From Aquilaria yunnanensis (taxonomy: Eukaryota > Streptophyta > Magnoliopsida > Malvales > Thymelaeaceae): a DNA stretch of 64,000 bases. The notes under the pieces are model-generated. The model had not been told where the DNA came from, did not search any database, and saw only the letters and a list, made by a program, of their open reading frames with translations. Below are positions 1 to 11,460 of this stretch, in pieces; the first letter of the stretch is position 1; each line of letters starts with the position of its first letter. The DNA lies in assembly GCA_039654915.1 (NCBI GenBank), contig CM077593.1, forward strand, positions 62,812,501-62,876,500, in the 5' to 3' direction. The position numbers and the translations under genes are program-made.

Positions 1-2284
1 AGAGGAGCCCATACATACATGGAGAGCCCTTAAAGCCTTAATGAGGAGGAGATTTGTGCCTAGCTCCTACTATAGAGATCAACGCTTAAAGCTTCAAAAG
101 CTAGTGCAAGGCCAAAGGAGTGTGGAGGACTACCACAAAGACTTGGAGATAACCTTGACCTGAGCCAACATCATGGAGGATGAGGAGACCACCATTGCTA
201 GATTCATTAATAGTCTCAACTTGAGATTGCCAACGAAGTGGAGATGGTGCCATATGTCAACATGGAGGATTTGCTTCATTATGCCACCAAGGCCGAAAAG
301 ATCATCAAAAGGTCCAAGGCATCCAAGATGTCTCAAGGAGGAATTTCCACATGGAGAGGAGCATGGAGTAAGGATGTGAGAGAAGTACCCAAGCCAAACA
401 TGGAGACCACAAAAGGAGACTTGTCTCAATCTCAACAAGAAAAGTCAATCATGCTTGTACCACTTTCACCACAACAAGTCTTGGAGGATCAAAGAAAACT
501 TCAAAGTGAGGTTGAGAGAAAAGAAAAAGAGGGGAAAGTTGAGGGCAAGAGTGATGAGGGGAAAGTTGAGAGAACAACCGAGAGATTAAGTGAGAAGAGT
601 GAACATGAGGGGAAGAAGAGTAGAGAGTTCCCGAGAGAAGAAATTGAGTGCGAAGTTGAGAGAAGACAAGAGTGCAATGAACCCAAGCCGAGTGAAGAGA
701 GAAAGGCCTACAGAGAAGCCATACTTTTATCTAACATAATGGAGTCTTCTTCTAGTGTTGTGTTGTCTTCTTTTCAGGAATTAAGTGGAGATGAGCTACA
801 AGAATCAAGTGAGTTGCTGCCCATTAAAGAAGTTGGTGTTCCTAAAATTCTAAGCCATGTCCCATGCATTAAAACAACAAAGGAGGTTGAGAAGGAACAA
901 TTTGAGGTAAGTCTAAGTGATTTCACTTGCAAAAGTTTGCCTAACATTGTTTCTTATCCTATGGTTCAAGGGGATGAAATTGTTGCAACTCCACCCAAAG
1001 TGATTAAGTGCAAAGGTGAAAATTTTGTGGTTCCTACACCAAAGGAAGATACTTGGAGACTAAGTCCATCCATTGTAATGTATTTCTTCCTAACACATAG
1101 ATTTGATGTAGTTTTGCATGAAAATCTGAAACAATGTGTGTTTGCTTGCAATGTTATTTTGAAGAATGGTTTTATGAAACTAGATTAAGAGAAGGAAGTA
1201 AGCATGAAACTTTGACAAAATATGATTTTAAAGCTTCTAATTTTTTGGTTTTGTCGAATGATCTTTTGAATTTCATGAGTTTATCAGGGGAAAAATCTGT
1301 TTTGGTGTCTTTTGTTTTTGAATTTGTTTGTTTTGCATCAATCTCACATTGCTTTGTTTTACCTCAAGTTAAATCTACTTCTTCAGAATTTTTCATGCAT
1401 AAATTGGTTGATACCCATGCATTACATACTTCTTTGATTCACATTCATGTTCAGCCCATTTTTGTGTGTCAATCTTTAATTTCCAGCAAGCATTTTTTTG
1501 TCATGACACATGCATTACACAAACTTTTGAGTCTTGATCTTTTTGCTTTATGTCCAAACCTAAAAGTTTTTATTTTGAGTGAAAATTCTGGTTTTAAATT
1601 CAGCCTTTTAAGGAGGTATTTTGAGTCCTTTGTTTTGTGTCACATCCCATGCACAAATTTCATGCATTGTTGTGCATATACATGCAAAAATAAGTTTGCT
1701 ACTGAATTGGTTTCACTTAATCCTATCTACTCCAATCTTGTTTCATTTAAAATGCTTAGGATTTTTGTGAAATTCATGCATCCTAGTTTTGTTATTAGTT
1801 TAGGCCATATTGTGTTCAATTCTTGTTTGTTTGAATGGCCTATGCAAAGTATTGTCTTGCCATGCATAACTTGTGCTTTTCATAACCATAACTCTTATGT
1901 GAGTTTAGGTCCATTTCTTTTGAGTGCATACAACATCCCTAAGGTAAATTCTTCCTATACTTTTCCTTGTTGTGAGAGTAATATTTTCGAGATGGTAAAG
2001 GCAATGAAAGTGATGCCTAGAGTGAAGATGAAAATTGTGCAAACATTCAGATTTTTTGTGCTAATTGCTTCTAACTTTGTTTTTGACCCTGGAGGTATCA
2101 TTGCATTTGGATATTGGTTCAGGTTTTTCACAAGATCAAAGCTCCATACACAATCATTCCATGCTATTGGTTCATATGTGAAAGGTAAGTGCTTATGTGT
2201 TGATTATTTCATTGTTGTTGATTCAATTCCCTTTTCTAATGCAGGTTTTGATTCGAGGACGAATCCTTCTAAGGAGGGGGGAGC
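1..2284 (+). pseudogene. G1: 3' part of a G-family (Ty3/gypsy-type, non-autonomous) internal region
   Basis: This is the 3' part of a G element that begins before the window. It aligns with G2 from about 12824: the end of the Gag core (SVEDYHKDLE, then the IARFINGLN-like stretch), a Lys/Glu-rich linker, then ORF2 of unknown function up to the polypurine tract. The zinc knuckle and protease are absent; the junction is near 439-470 and is shared with G2 and G4. Three lesions break the frame relative to sister copies: CGA to TGA at 161-163, a one-base deletion near 220, and another near 1173. No RT, RNase H or integrase motif is present. The frame ends inside the 3' LTR at 2414. It cannot make an intact protein. 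Confidence 0.85.
2271..2284 (+). other. Polypurine tract of G1
   Basis: The purine run AAGGAGGGGGGAGC lies directly against the LTR start TGATATGATC. This is the expected place for the plus-strand primer, and the same tract precedes the 3' LTR in G2 and G3. Confidence 0.8.
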
Positions 2285-3305
2285 TGATATGATCAAAGAA
2301 CGCACAACCAAGGAAGGCAAGGACCCACTGAAGGTTTCTAGTGGACCATTGACAAGGAAAAGGGCTAAGGAGCTCACTAGTGGACTTCAAGCTCGGATGT
2401 TGACAGATTGGTGATGTTCTGGTAGAAAAATCATATCTTGAGCTAAACAGATCAGAATTGAGTAATTCTTGATTCATTGGAAAGATAACATCTGAAGCTA
2501 CAAGTCATATGAAGACCATCAAACCCAGTTCTCAAGATAAGGAGGTCCAATTTAGCTTCAAAGTCACGATTTACGAGTTATCGCTGGTTCAGAAGCAGTT
2601 GCAGTATTCTGGGAATATCTTTCGATTTAGAGGTCCATTTTGTGTGATTCAAGTGTGGTTTCGAAGCAAAGAAAGAGATCTACAACTTTCATGCTTTGCA
2701 TTTTGAGAAATCATTGCTGCATCAAGTTCGAATTTCAGCTTGAAGTTGAAGACACAAGCAGGAACCACCCGAGAAGACTATTTTGGGGTTTTCATGGCCA
2801 ATCTTGTATTTATATTTTATTTTCGTTCAAATCCTATTTAGATACATTATTTAGGAAGTTATTTAGGCTATGGAATAGTTTTAAATCATTTTGGACAAGT
2901 GGCATACGCTGCATTCATTAAACTTGTTCAAACTAGGAATTAGAGTCCTAATTTGACTAGGATTTCCTATGTCTTTGTATCTAGGATTCCTAAGGGATTT
3001 AGGCTGCGAATTTTGCCCAGCTTTTAACCCTAGTTTAGGCCTATATAAAGGCACATATTCTGGATGTAAATATACAGATTATTGCCGAAATAATATTGCT
3101 CTTTGGAGAGGTTTTCTCTTTGGTTCTTGGCGGACTGCCTTGGTGCACAAGTGTGCTTGTGTTCTTGGAGTTCTATACTTCTCGTTTCTAATCACAGGTT
3201 GATTAGGGGTGGGGGTCTTCAAACCCAGTCTCTTTGATGTCTTGTGGAGCTTGAAAAACATCTTGGGCGAGTTTCATGGTCTTTATACCATCGGGGTTCG
3301 CATCA
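2285..3305 (+). mobile_element. G1 3' LTR
   Basis: An LTR of about 1,021 bp starting TGATATGATC and ending TTCGCATCA (TG...CA). The Pol-type C-terminal tail (SSGPLTRKRAKELTSGL, TRK/AKEL type) reads in from the internal region and stops at 2414. A TATA box is at 3041-3050. The 5' part matches standard G LTRs. The 3' part (about 3060-3305) has variants typical of LTR type B, such as ATTATTGCCGAAATAAT and CTTGGCGGACTG, so this LTR is mosaic. Confidence 0.85.
3041..3050 (+). promoter_or_regulatory. TATA box of G-family LTR
   Basis: CTATATAAAG lies about 255 bp before the LTR end and is kept in almost all G LTRs, for example 11197-11206. It is the likely core promoter, with transcription starting shortly downstream. 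Confidence 0.6.
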
Positions 3306-4251
3306 CCATGAAACTCGCCCAAGATGTTTTCAAGCTCCACAAGACATCAAAGAGACTGGGTTTGAAGACCCCCACCCCTAATCAACCTGTGACTAGAAAC
3401 GAGAAGTATAGAACTCCAAGAACACAAGCATACTTGTGCACCAGAACCAAAGAGAAAACCTCTCCAAAGAGCAATATTATTTCGGCAATAATCTGTGTCT
3501 TTACATCCAGAATATGTGCCTTTATAGAGGCCTAAACTAGGGTTAAAAGCTGGGCAAAATTCGCAGCCTAAATCCCTTAGGAATCCTATATACAAAGACA
3601 TAGGAAATCCTAGTCAAATTAGGACTCTAATTCCTAGTTTGAACAAGTTTAATAAATGCAGCGTATTCCACTTGCCCAAAACGATTTAAAACTATTCCAT
3701 AGCCTAAATAACTTCCTAAATAATGTATCTAAATAGGATTTGAACGAAAATAAAATATAAATACAAGATTAAACCCGAAAACTCCCAAATAGCCTTTTTG
3801 GGTGCATTTTGGGCACTTTAAGGTTCTCTCTTGTATCTTCAGCTCCAAGCTTGAATCTTTGAGTTCCAATGGCATGAATCTTCATCTTAGATGTGGTAAT
3901 GAAGGTCTGGAAAGTTAGAGCTCAAAAATCCAGCTTGTGGACACAAAATGCATCAAGAACGCTTAAGGTGGCTCAAATGGTGCACTTTGAGTGGTGTCCT
4001 TGGTGTCCTTGTTTTGTGACTTATCTAAGCACTCCAGAACTGAGTACCAAGCATATCCATCATGTCCATATTGTGTCTTGAAAGATCCAGCAGCTCCTTG
4101 TGAAGTTTCATGTCCATTCTCCATGAAGAAACTTGAAACAAAGCCTTGTAGTGCACTTTAGAGCTCCTTAGCTTTCTTCCTTGTCATAGGCCCACTAGAA
4201 ACCTTCAATGGGTCCTTGCCTTCTCCATGTGTGCCTTCCTTGATCATATCA
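3306..4251 (-). mobile_element. G-family LTR, type B, inverted and lacking its first ~26 bp
   Basis: This is an LTR on the minus strand, read on the plus strand from CCATGAAACTCGCCC to CTTGATCATATCA. The terminal TGATGCGAACCCC block is missing because G1 inserted inside it; the rest should lie left of the window. About 3770-4200 is a distinct U3 shared only with the G5 LTR at 61681-62666. It sits inside a C1 LTR, which resumes at 4252. With G1's 3' LTR it forms a long near-perfect inverted repeat centred near 3292. Confidence 0.8.
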
Positions 4252-4712
4252 ACAAAGCTAGCTCACTATGCTACTTATGCACCACTGAGCTCCTTTGAGC
4301 TCCAACCAAGCACCATGAACTGAGGTCCAGCTCCTAGAGCTGACCTTGAGCTGGAGTTAGCTGCTCTCAGCTGAAGTGAACTGAAGTCCAGCTACACTCA
4401 GGTACCAGAAGCTGAAGTGAGCTGACTTGAGCTAACTTGAGCTGAAGTCCAGCTACTTTGAGCCACTTATAGCTGAAGTGAGGTGACTTGAGCTAACTTG
4501 AGCTGAAGTCCAGCTACTTATAGCTGAAGTGAGCTGACTTGAGCTGAAGTCCAGCTACTGTGAGCTACTTATAGCTGCAGTGAGCTGACATAAGCTAACT
4601 TGAGCTAAAGGGAGCTACTTCTAGCTGCCTTAGATAGCTGTTCAAGCTAGAGTTAGCTCAATGAGCTTAAATCCTACCTTAAAAGGATCTTGGTGCGCCA
4701 AGAATTCCAACA
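4252..4712 (-). mobile_element. C1 copia LTR, U3 portion
   Basis: The 5' part of a minus-strand C1 LTR, ending at its TGTTGGAATTC terminus (seen as GAATTCCAACA at 4712). It includes the AGCT-rich array at about 4330-4640. The remainder was separated by the type B G LTR on its left. On its right it abuts satellite DNA. Confidence 0.85.
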
Positions 4713-4940
4713 TTTCAAACTTGTTTTGAATGTTTCTATTTCATTCGAAAGAAGTTGTGAATGTTTCCATTTCATTTCAAACAAGTTGTGAATGTTTCCA
4801 TTTCATTACAAACAAGTTGTTAATATTTCCATTCATTTCAAACTTGTTTTGAATGTTTCTATTTCATTACAAACAAGTTGTGAATGTTTCCATTTCATTC
4901 AAAACAAGTTGTGAATGTTTCCATTTCATTCCAAACAAGT
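4713..4940 (+). repeat. 31-bp satellite, block S1
   Basis: About seven tandem 31-bp units with core CATTTCATTCCAAACAAG and tail GTTGTGAATG. It lies between two C1 LTRs of opposite orientation and has the same unit orientation as the other blocks. Confidence 0.85.
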
Positions 4941-6330
4941 TGTTGGAATTCTTGGCGCACCAAGATCCTTTTAAGGTAGGATTTGAGCTCATTGTGCTAA
5001 CTTTAGCTTGAACAGCTATCTGAGGCAGCTAGAAGTAGCTCCCTTTAGCTCAAGTTAGCTTATGTTATCTCACTGCAGCTATAAGTAGCTCAGAGTAGCT
5101 GGACTTCAGCTCAAGTCAGCTCACTTCAACTATAAGTAGCTCGAAGTAGCTGGACTTCAGCTCAAGTTCGCTCAAGTCAGCTCAAGTCAGGTCACTTCAG
5201 CTATAAGTGGCTCAAAGTAGCTGGACTTCAGCTCAAGTTAGCTCAAGTGTGCTCAAGTCAGCTCAAGTCAGCTCAAGTCAGCTCACTTCAGCTTCTGGTA
5301 GCTGAGTGTAGCTGGACTTCAGTTCACTTCAGCTGAGAGTAGCTAAATCCAGCTCAAGGTGAGCTGGACCTCAGTTCATGGTGCTTGGTTGGAGCTCAAA
5401 GGAGCTCAATGGTGCATAAGTAGCATAGTGAGCTAGCTTTGTGCCAGCTCACCTTGCTTTTAGCTCATAACCACCAAGAGACACATCTTTTGTGTAAAGG
5501 TATGTCTCTTCATCAAAAGAGATGACTATTGGCTAAAAGAACATGTCTTTTCATCCAAAGGAAGTGTTCCTTGAGTTAAAAGACATGTATATTCAGCCAT
5601 AAGGTAGTTATGGGGTGGTTATAGGCCAAAAGAAGTGTTCCTTGGCTCTAAAAGACATGTATTTTGGCCCATAAGGTAGTTATGGGTGGTTATAGGCTAA
5701 AGGAAGTGTTTCTTGGCTAAAAGACATGTATTTTCGCCACCATACATGACCCTTAGCCAAAGGAAGTGTTCTTTGGCTTAAAAGACACCTTTCTTGGTGT
5801 AAAGGTGTGCCTTTTGGTCATCTATAAATAGCCTTTAGTGGCTGGCCATTTTAAGTACGAATTTGCACTCTATTTGCTCCATTTTCTTGAGAGAAAATTG
5901 TTCTCCTCCTATTTCCTTTAGAGGCCGAAATATTAAACACTTCTTGAGAGCGTTGTGGGTGGATTTACATAGAGATTGTTCATCTCTATTCAAGCTTCAA
6001 GGTGCCCCTCTAAGATCAAGTTCTCCCTCAAGTTTTCACCAAAGATAACCAGGAAGAAAGGTGCACATTCTCTCTTGGTTTAGTAGCATGCTAGGTTTGA
6101 ATTATTTACATGAATGTTCTTAGTAGCATGCTAGGATTTATTTGACACAACATGTATGTAAAATTGATATGTTATATAGCATGTTATATCAACTGCATGA
6201 ATAATATGTTAAAGAATTAGTATTATGTATATCTATATCCATGTTGAATTCAAATGAACAAATATGCATGTGGCATATATATGAGTAGATAATATAAAAG
6301 TATGTTATCATAAGATCCTGAAAATCTTCG
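4941..6330 (+). mobile_element. C1 copia solo LTR
   Basis: A complete LTR of 1,390 bp starting TGTTGGAATTC and ending GATCCTGAAAATCTTCG (final A changed to G). The five-base target duplication CAAGT is at 4936-4940 and 6331-6335, and satellite lies on both sides, so this is a solo LTR from an insertion into the array. It holds the AGCT array (about 5030-5400), diverged ~70-bp repeats (about 5490-5800) and a TATA box at 5821. Confidence 0.92.
5821..5830 (+). promoter_or_regulatory. TATA box of C1 LTR
   Basis: TCTATAAATAG-type box, kept in all C1 LTRs (for example 8843-8853 plus, 29669-29679 minus, 36871-36881 minus, 57589-57599 minus). It lies just after the ~70-bp repeats and is the likely C1 core promoter. 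Confidence 0.65.
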
Positions 6331-8003
6331 CAAGTTGTCCAGCTTTCCATTTCATTCCAAACAAGTTGTGAATTTTTCCATTTCATTCCAAACAGGTTGT
6401 GAATCTTTCCATTTCATTCGAAACAAGTTGTGAATATTTCCATTTCATTCCAAACATGTTGTGCGGCTTCCCAATTCATTCCAAACAACTTCTGAACAAG
6501 TTGTGAATGTTTCCATTTCATTCCAAACAAGTTGAGAATGTTTCCATTTCATTGCAAACAAGTTGTGAATGGTTCCATTTCATTCCAAACAAGTTGTGAG
6601 GCTTTCCATTTCATTCCAAACAAGCTGTGAATCTTTCCATTTCAGTCCAAACAAGTTGTGAAGGTTTCCATTTCATTCCAAACAGGTTGTGAATGTTTCG
6701 ATTTCATTCCAAACAAGTTGTGAAGGTTTCCATTTCATTCCGAACTAGTTGTGAATGTTTCCATTTCTTTCCCAACAAGTTGTGAATGTTTACATTCCAT
6801 ACCAAATAAGTTGTGAATGTTTCCATTTCATTCCAAACAAATTGTGACTGTTTCTATTTCATTACAAACAAGTTTCGAATGTTTCAATTGCATTCCAAAC
6901 AAGTTGTGAATGTTTCAATTTCATTCCAAACAAGTTGTGAATGTTTCCATTGAATCCCAAACAAGTTGTGAATGTTTCCATTTCATTCCAAACAAGTTGC
7001 CAATGTTTCCATTTATTTCCAAACAATGTGTGAATGTTTCCATTTCATTCCAAACAAGTTGTGAAGCTTTCATTTCATTTCAAACAAGTTGTGAATGTTT
7101 TCAATTTCATTCCAAACAGGTTGTGAATCTTTCCATTTCATTCCAAAGAAGTTGTGAATGTTTCCACTTCAATCCAAAACAAGTTGTGAATGTTTCAATT
7201 TCATTCCAAACAGGTTGTGAATCTTTCGATTTCATTCGAAACAAGTTGTGAATATTTACATTTCATTCCAAATAAGTTGTGCAGCTTTCCATTTCATTCC
7301 AAATAAGTTCTGAACGTTTCCATTTCATTCCAAACAAGTTGTGAATGTTTCCATTTTGTTCCAAAGATGTTGTGAATGTTTCCATTTCGTTGCAGACAGG
7401 TTGTGAATGTTTCCATTTTATTCCAAACAAGTTGTGAAGCTTTCCATTTCATTCCAAACAAGTTGTGAATGCTTTCATTTCAGTCCAAACAAGTTGTGAA
7501 ATTTTCCATTTCGTTCCAAACGAGTTATGAATGTTTCCATTTCATTCCAAACAAGTTGTGAATGTTTCCATTTCACACCAAACATGTTGTGAATGTTTAC
7601 ATTTCATACCAAACAAGTTGTGAATGTTTCCATTTCATTCCAAACAAATTGTGAATGTTTCTATTTCGTTACAAACAAGTTGTGAATGTTTCAATTTCTT
7701 TCCAAACAAGTTGTGAATGTTTCTATTTCATTCCAAGCAAGTTGTGAATGTTTCCATTTAATCCCAAACAAGTTGTGAATGTTTCTATTTCATTCCAAAC
7801 TAGTTGTCAATGTTTCCATTTATTTCAAAACAAGGTGTGAATGTTTGCATTTCATTGCAAACAAGTTGTGAGGCTTTCATTTCATTTCAAACAAGTTGTG
7901 AATGTTTCAATTTCATTCCAAAGAAGTTGTGAATGTTTCGATTTCATTCAACACAAGTTGTGAAGGTTTCCATTTCATTCCAAACATGTTTTGATTGTTT
8001 CCG
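6331..8003 (+). repeat. 31-bp satellite, block S2
   Basis: About 54 tandem 31-bp units, mostly ending GTGAATG, with scattered point changes and few indels. It has no gene. Apparent frames in it come from the 31-bp unit, which shifts frame by one base each copy and so cycles every 93 bp. The block ends where a C1 LTR begins at 8004. Confidence 0.92.
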
Positions 8004-9261
8004 TGTTGGAATTCTTAGTGCACCAAGATCCTTTTAAGATAGGATTTGAGCTCATTGACTTAACTCTAGCTCTGGACTTCAGCTCAAGTTAGCTCAAGTT
8101 AGCTCAAGTCAGCTCAAGTCAGATCACTTCACCTTCTGGTAGCTGAATGTAGTTGGACTTCAACTCAGGTTAGCTCACTTCAGCTATAAGTAGCTCAAAG
8201 TAGCAGGACTTCAGCTCAAGTTAGCTCAAGTCAGCTCACTTCAGCTTTTGGTAGCTGAATGTAGCTGGACTTCAGTTCACTTCAGCTGAGAGCATCTAAC
8301 TCCAGCTCAAGGTCAGTTCAGGGAACTAGACCTTAGTTCATGGAGCTTGATTGGAGCTCAGAGGAGCTCAATGGTGCATAAGTAGCATAGTGAGCTAGCT
8401 TTGAGCCAGCTCACCTTTGCTTTTCGCTCAAAACCATCGAGACACACATCTTTTGTGTAAAGGTATGTCTCTTCATCAAAAAAGATGACTATTGGCTAAA
8501 AGAACATGTCTTTTCATCCAGAGGAAGTGTTCCTTGAGTGAAAAGACATGTATATTCGCCCATGAGGGTGGTTGGGGTGGTTATTGCTCCAAGAGTGATG
8601 TCCTATGACTTCAAGGGACATGTATATTCGGCCATAAGGTAGTTATAGGCCAAAGGAAGTGTTAATTAGCTAAAAGACATGTATTTTGGCCATAAGGTAG
8701 TTATGGGGTGGTTATATGCCAAAGGAAGTGTTCCTTGGCTAAAAGACATGTATTTTCGCCACCATATATGGCTCTTGGCCAAAGGAAGTGTTCTTTGGCT
8801 TAAAAGACACCTTTCTTGGTGTAAAGGTGTGCCTTTTGGTCATCTATAAATAGCCTTTAGAGGCCAGCCATTTTAAGCACGAATTTGCACTCCATTTGCT
8901 CCATTTTCTTGAGAGAAAATTGTTCTCCTCCTATTTCCTTTAGAGGCCGAAATATTAAACACTTCAAGGCGCTCCTCTAAGATCAAGTTCTCCCTCAAGT
9001 TTTTTCCCTAAAGATAACCAAGAAGAAAGGTGCACATCTTTTCTTGGTTTAGTAGCATGTTAGGTTTCATTTTCGTATATTCTTAGTAGCATGCTAGGAT
9101 TTATTTAACACAACTTGTATGTGATCTTGATATGTTATATAATATGTTATCCATGCCTATATCCATGTTGAATTCAAATGAACAAATATGCATGTGGCAT
9201 ATACATGAGTAGATAACATAAAAGTATGTTATCATAAGATCATAAGATCCTGAAATCTTCA
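8004..9261 (+). mobile_element. C1 copia 5' LTR (left LTR of an inverted composite)
   Basis: An LTR of 1,258 bp from TGTTGGAATTC to CCTGAAATCTTCA, followed by a primer site, so it is a real 5' LTR. It has an AGCT array (about 8060-8340), diverged ~70-bp repeats (about 8500-8790) and TATA at 8843-8853. Satellite flanks it on the left. No same-orientation partner LTR exists; the LTR fragment at 24832-25370 faces it in opposite orientation. Confidence 0.9.
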
Positions 9262-9527
9262 ATTGGTATCAGAACCTAGGTCATGAACATGTATATGTTG
9301 CATATAGTGAGCATGATTTAGGATCATACATATGTGTATGATTGTGATAAGGCTAATGAAGGATATGTGTATGGAGCAACGAAGGCATGTTTGTGTATTT
9401 CTAATTGAATGCTATATGCATCTCTTTTGCCATATATGAGCATGTTAGAAGTTGTTTCATACACATGTTGCTTTGTTGAGTCTTGTGGTGTAAATTGAAC
9501 AAAAACATGTGAATTGCATCAATGTAG
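9262..9527 (+). other. C1 leader with primer binding site
   Basis: TGGTATCAGAACC at 9264-9276 matches the tRNA-iMet primer site with one change (consensus TGGTATCAGAGCC). The remaining ~250 bp leads to the Gag ATG and matches the leader of the full C1 element at 36137-36404. Confidence 0.8.
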
Positions 9528-9845
9528 ATGGCTTGTAAGAATATAGTTGCAGAATTAAACCGTGACCTCAAATTGGATGGTGAAAACTATTCAATTTGGC
9601 AACAGAAGGTCAAATTCACTTTAACTGAACAAGATACTCTTGATGTGCTCACTCAAGAGATCATGCCTCCTGCTGAGGGACAAGATAGGACTGCCTATGA
9701 GGCATTCCTAAAGAAGAACTCTATGTGTAGAGTCACACTCCTCTCCACTATGGTGGATGAGATTATGGTGGAATTCTCCATGCTTGAGGGGGCCAAGGCC
9801 ATATGGGACTCAGTCAAGGCCAACACATCTATTAAAGTTCCATAA
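9528..9845 (+). pseudogene. C1 Gag N-terminal fragment (truncated)
   Basis: This encodes about the first 98 residues of C1 Gag, starting MACKNIVAELNRDLKLDGEN, the UBN2/DUF4219-type N-terminal region that builds the virus-like particle. It matches the 36136 copy closely up to the motif AIWDSVKA, near 9821. After that the sequence jumps into antisense C1 3' noncoding DNA and a stop follows at 9843-9845. Zinc knuckle, protease and all Pol domains are missing on this strand. The join of sense Gag to inverted 3' sequence is the key oddity of the 8004-25370 composite. Confidence 0.85.
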
Positions 9846-10440
9846 TACACTTCTAAGGTGTTTTACTCATGTCACTCCCACTTGGAGTGATCTCTATTCC
9901 AATTGAGGAGTGTGTCATTTCTCCCTCTTAAAACACCATGAAGTGTACTCCTCTTAACACATAAAAGGAGGACATGTCAACAACCATGAAATTTCTCCAT
10001 GTAAGCCTTAGCTTACATTTAAGATAGGCTAGGATGTATGAATGGTCATACAAACTGAATGCACCAAAGCATTGAATCTTGATTACTCATAATCAAGGCG
10101 ACCATAAAAGCTAAAGTGTCATGTGTTGGAGCATGACTCCCACTTAAATGTATCATTCACTTAAGTTTCATTTAAGTCTTTAGCCAGTCTCATCCTTAAT
10201 CTTACACAAAGATCAAGGGCAGATGACTTGTTTGAGAAAGTCATCCTCTGCCTATGTTTGACATGTTCATTTGTTCGTTGTGTTTCATAAAATTGAACTG
10301 AGTATTTCATAAAATAATCGGTATTATTTCAAAGAAATACATAACATCTGTGACACCAAAGAGGTGCAGTACATCCAACATTCACAATCTTCTAAGACCC
10401 ATTGCTCTAACATGTCGAGCAAATACAAGTGGTGGCAATG
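9822..10440 (-). other. C1 3' noncoding and RNase H-end segment, inverted
   Basis: Matches 31519-32140 of the full C1 element, so it lies antisense to the Gag fragment before it. It runs from the 3' noncoding region toward the end of the RNase H frame, which is broken at 10440 by G2 insertion (TSD CAATG) and resumes at 16142. It encodes only the last residues of Pol. Confidence 0.8.
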
Positions 10441-11460
10441 TGATACGATCAAAGAAGACACAACCAAGGAAGGCAAGGACCCACTGAAGGTTTCTAGTGG
10501 ACAATTGACAAGGAAAAAGGCTAAGGAGCTCACTAGTGCACTTCAAGCTCGGATTTTGACAGATTGGTGATGTTCTGGTAGAAAAATCATATCCTGAGCT
10601 AAACAGATCAGAATTGAGTAATTCTTGATTCATTGGAAAGATAACATCTGGAGCTACAAATCATATGAAGACAATGAAACCCAGTTTGCACGTTAAGGAG
10701 GTCCAATTTAGCTTCAAAGTCGCGATTTACGAGTTATCACTGGTTCAGAAGCAGTTGCAGTATTTTGGGTATACCTTTGGCTTTAGATGTCCATTTTGTG
10801 TGGTTAAGGTGTCATTTTAAAGCTAAGAAAGAGAGTTACAACTTTCATGCTTTGAATTTTGATAAATCATTGCTGCATCAAGTTCGAATTTCATCTTGAA
10901 GTTGGAGACACAAGCCAGAATCACCCAAGAAGACTATTTTGGAGTTTTTATGGCCAATCTTATTTTGTAACATATTTTATTTTATTTTCCTATTTATTTA
11001 AATTATTTAGGAAGTTATTTAGGCTATGGAATAGTTTTAAATCATTTTGGACAAGTGGCATACGCTGCATTCATTAAACTTGTTCAAACTAGGAATTAGA
11101 GTCCTAATTTGACTAGGATTTCCTATGTCTTTGTATCTAGGATTCCTAAGGGATTTAGGCTGCGAATTTTGCCCAGCTTTTAACCCTAGTTTAGGCCTAT
11201 ATAAAGGCACATATTCTGGATGTAAACATACAGAAAAATTTCGAAATAATATTGCTCTTTGGAGAGGTTTTCTCTTTGGTTCTTTGTGGACTGCCTTGGT
11301 GCACAACTGTGCTTGTGTTCTTGGAGTTCTATACTTCTCGTTTCTAATCACAGGTTGATTAGGGGTGGGGGTTTCAAATCTAGTCTCTTTGATGTCTTGT
11401 GGAGCTTGAAAAACATCTTGGGCGCGTTTCATGGTCTTTATACCATCGGGGTTCGCATCA
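10441..11460 (+). mobile_element. G2 5' LTR
   Basis: 1,020 bp, TGATACGATC to TTCGCATCA, with TATA at 11197-11206. It is followed two bases later by the tRNA-iMet primer site. Confidence 0.92.

Noticed and set aside
2969..3202. A ~77-residue frame (start MSLYLGFLRDLGCEF) repeated in nearly every G LTR, and an antisense frame over the same bases
   Set aside because: It spans the TATA box and R/U5 of the LTR, differs in end points between copies and resembles no known protein. Conservation follows from LTR identity.
3893..4081. 62-residue frame (MVMKVWKVRAQ), also at 61851-62039
   Set aside because: It lies in the type B U3, antisense to the LTR. No family match and too short to support.
6910..7251. 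Apparent protein frames in the satellite (NVSISFQTSCECFHF type)
   Set aside because: A 31-bp unit lacking stops gives a 93-bp cycling frame in any copy; units mutate without regard to codon position.
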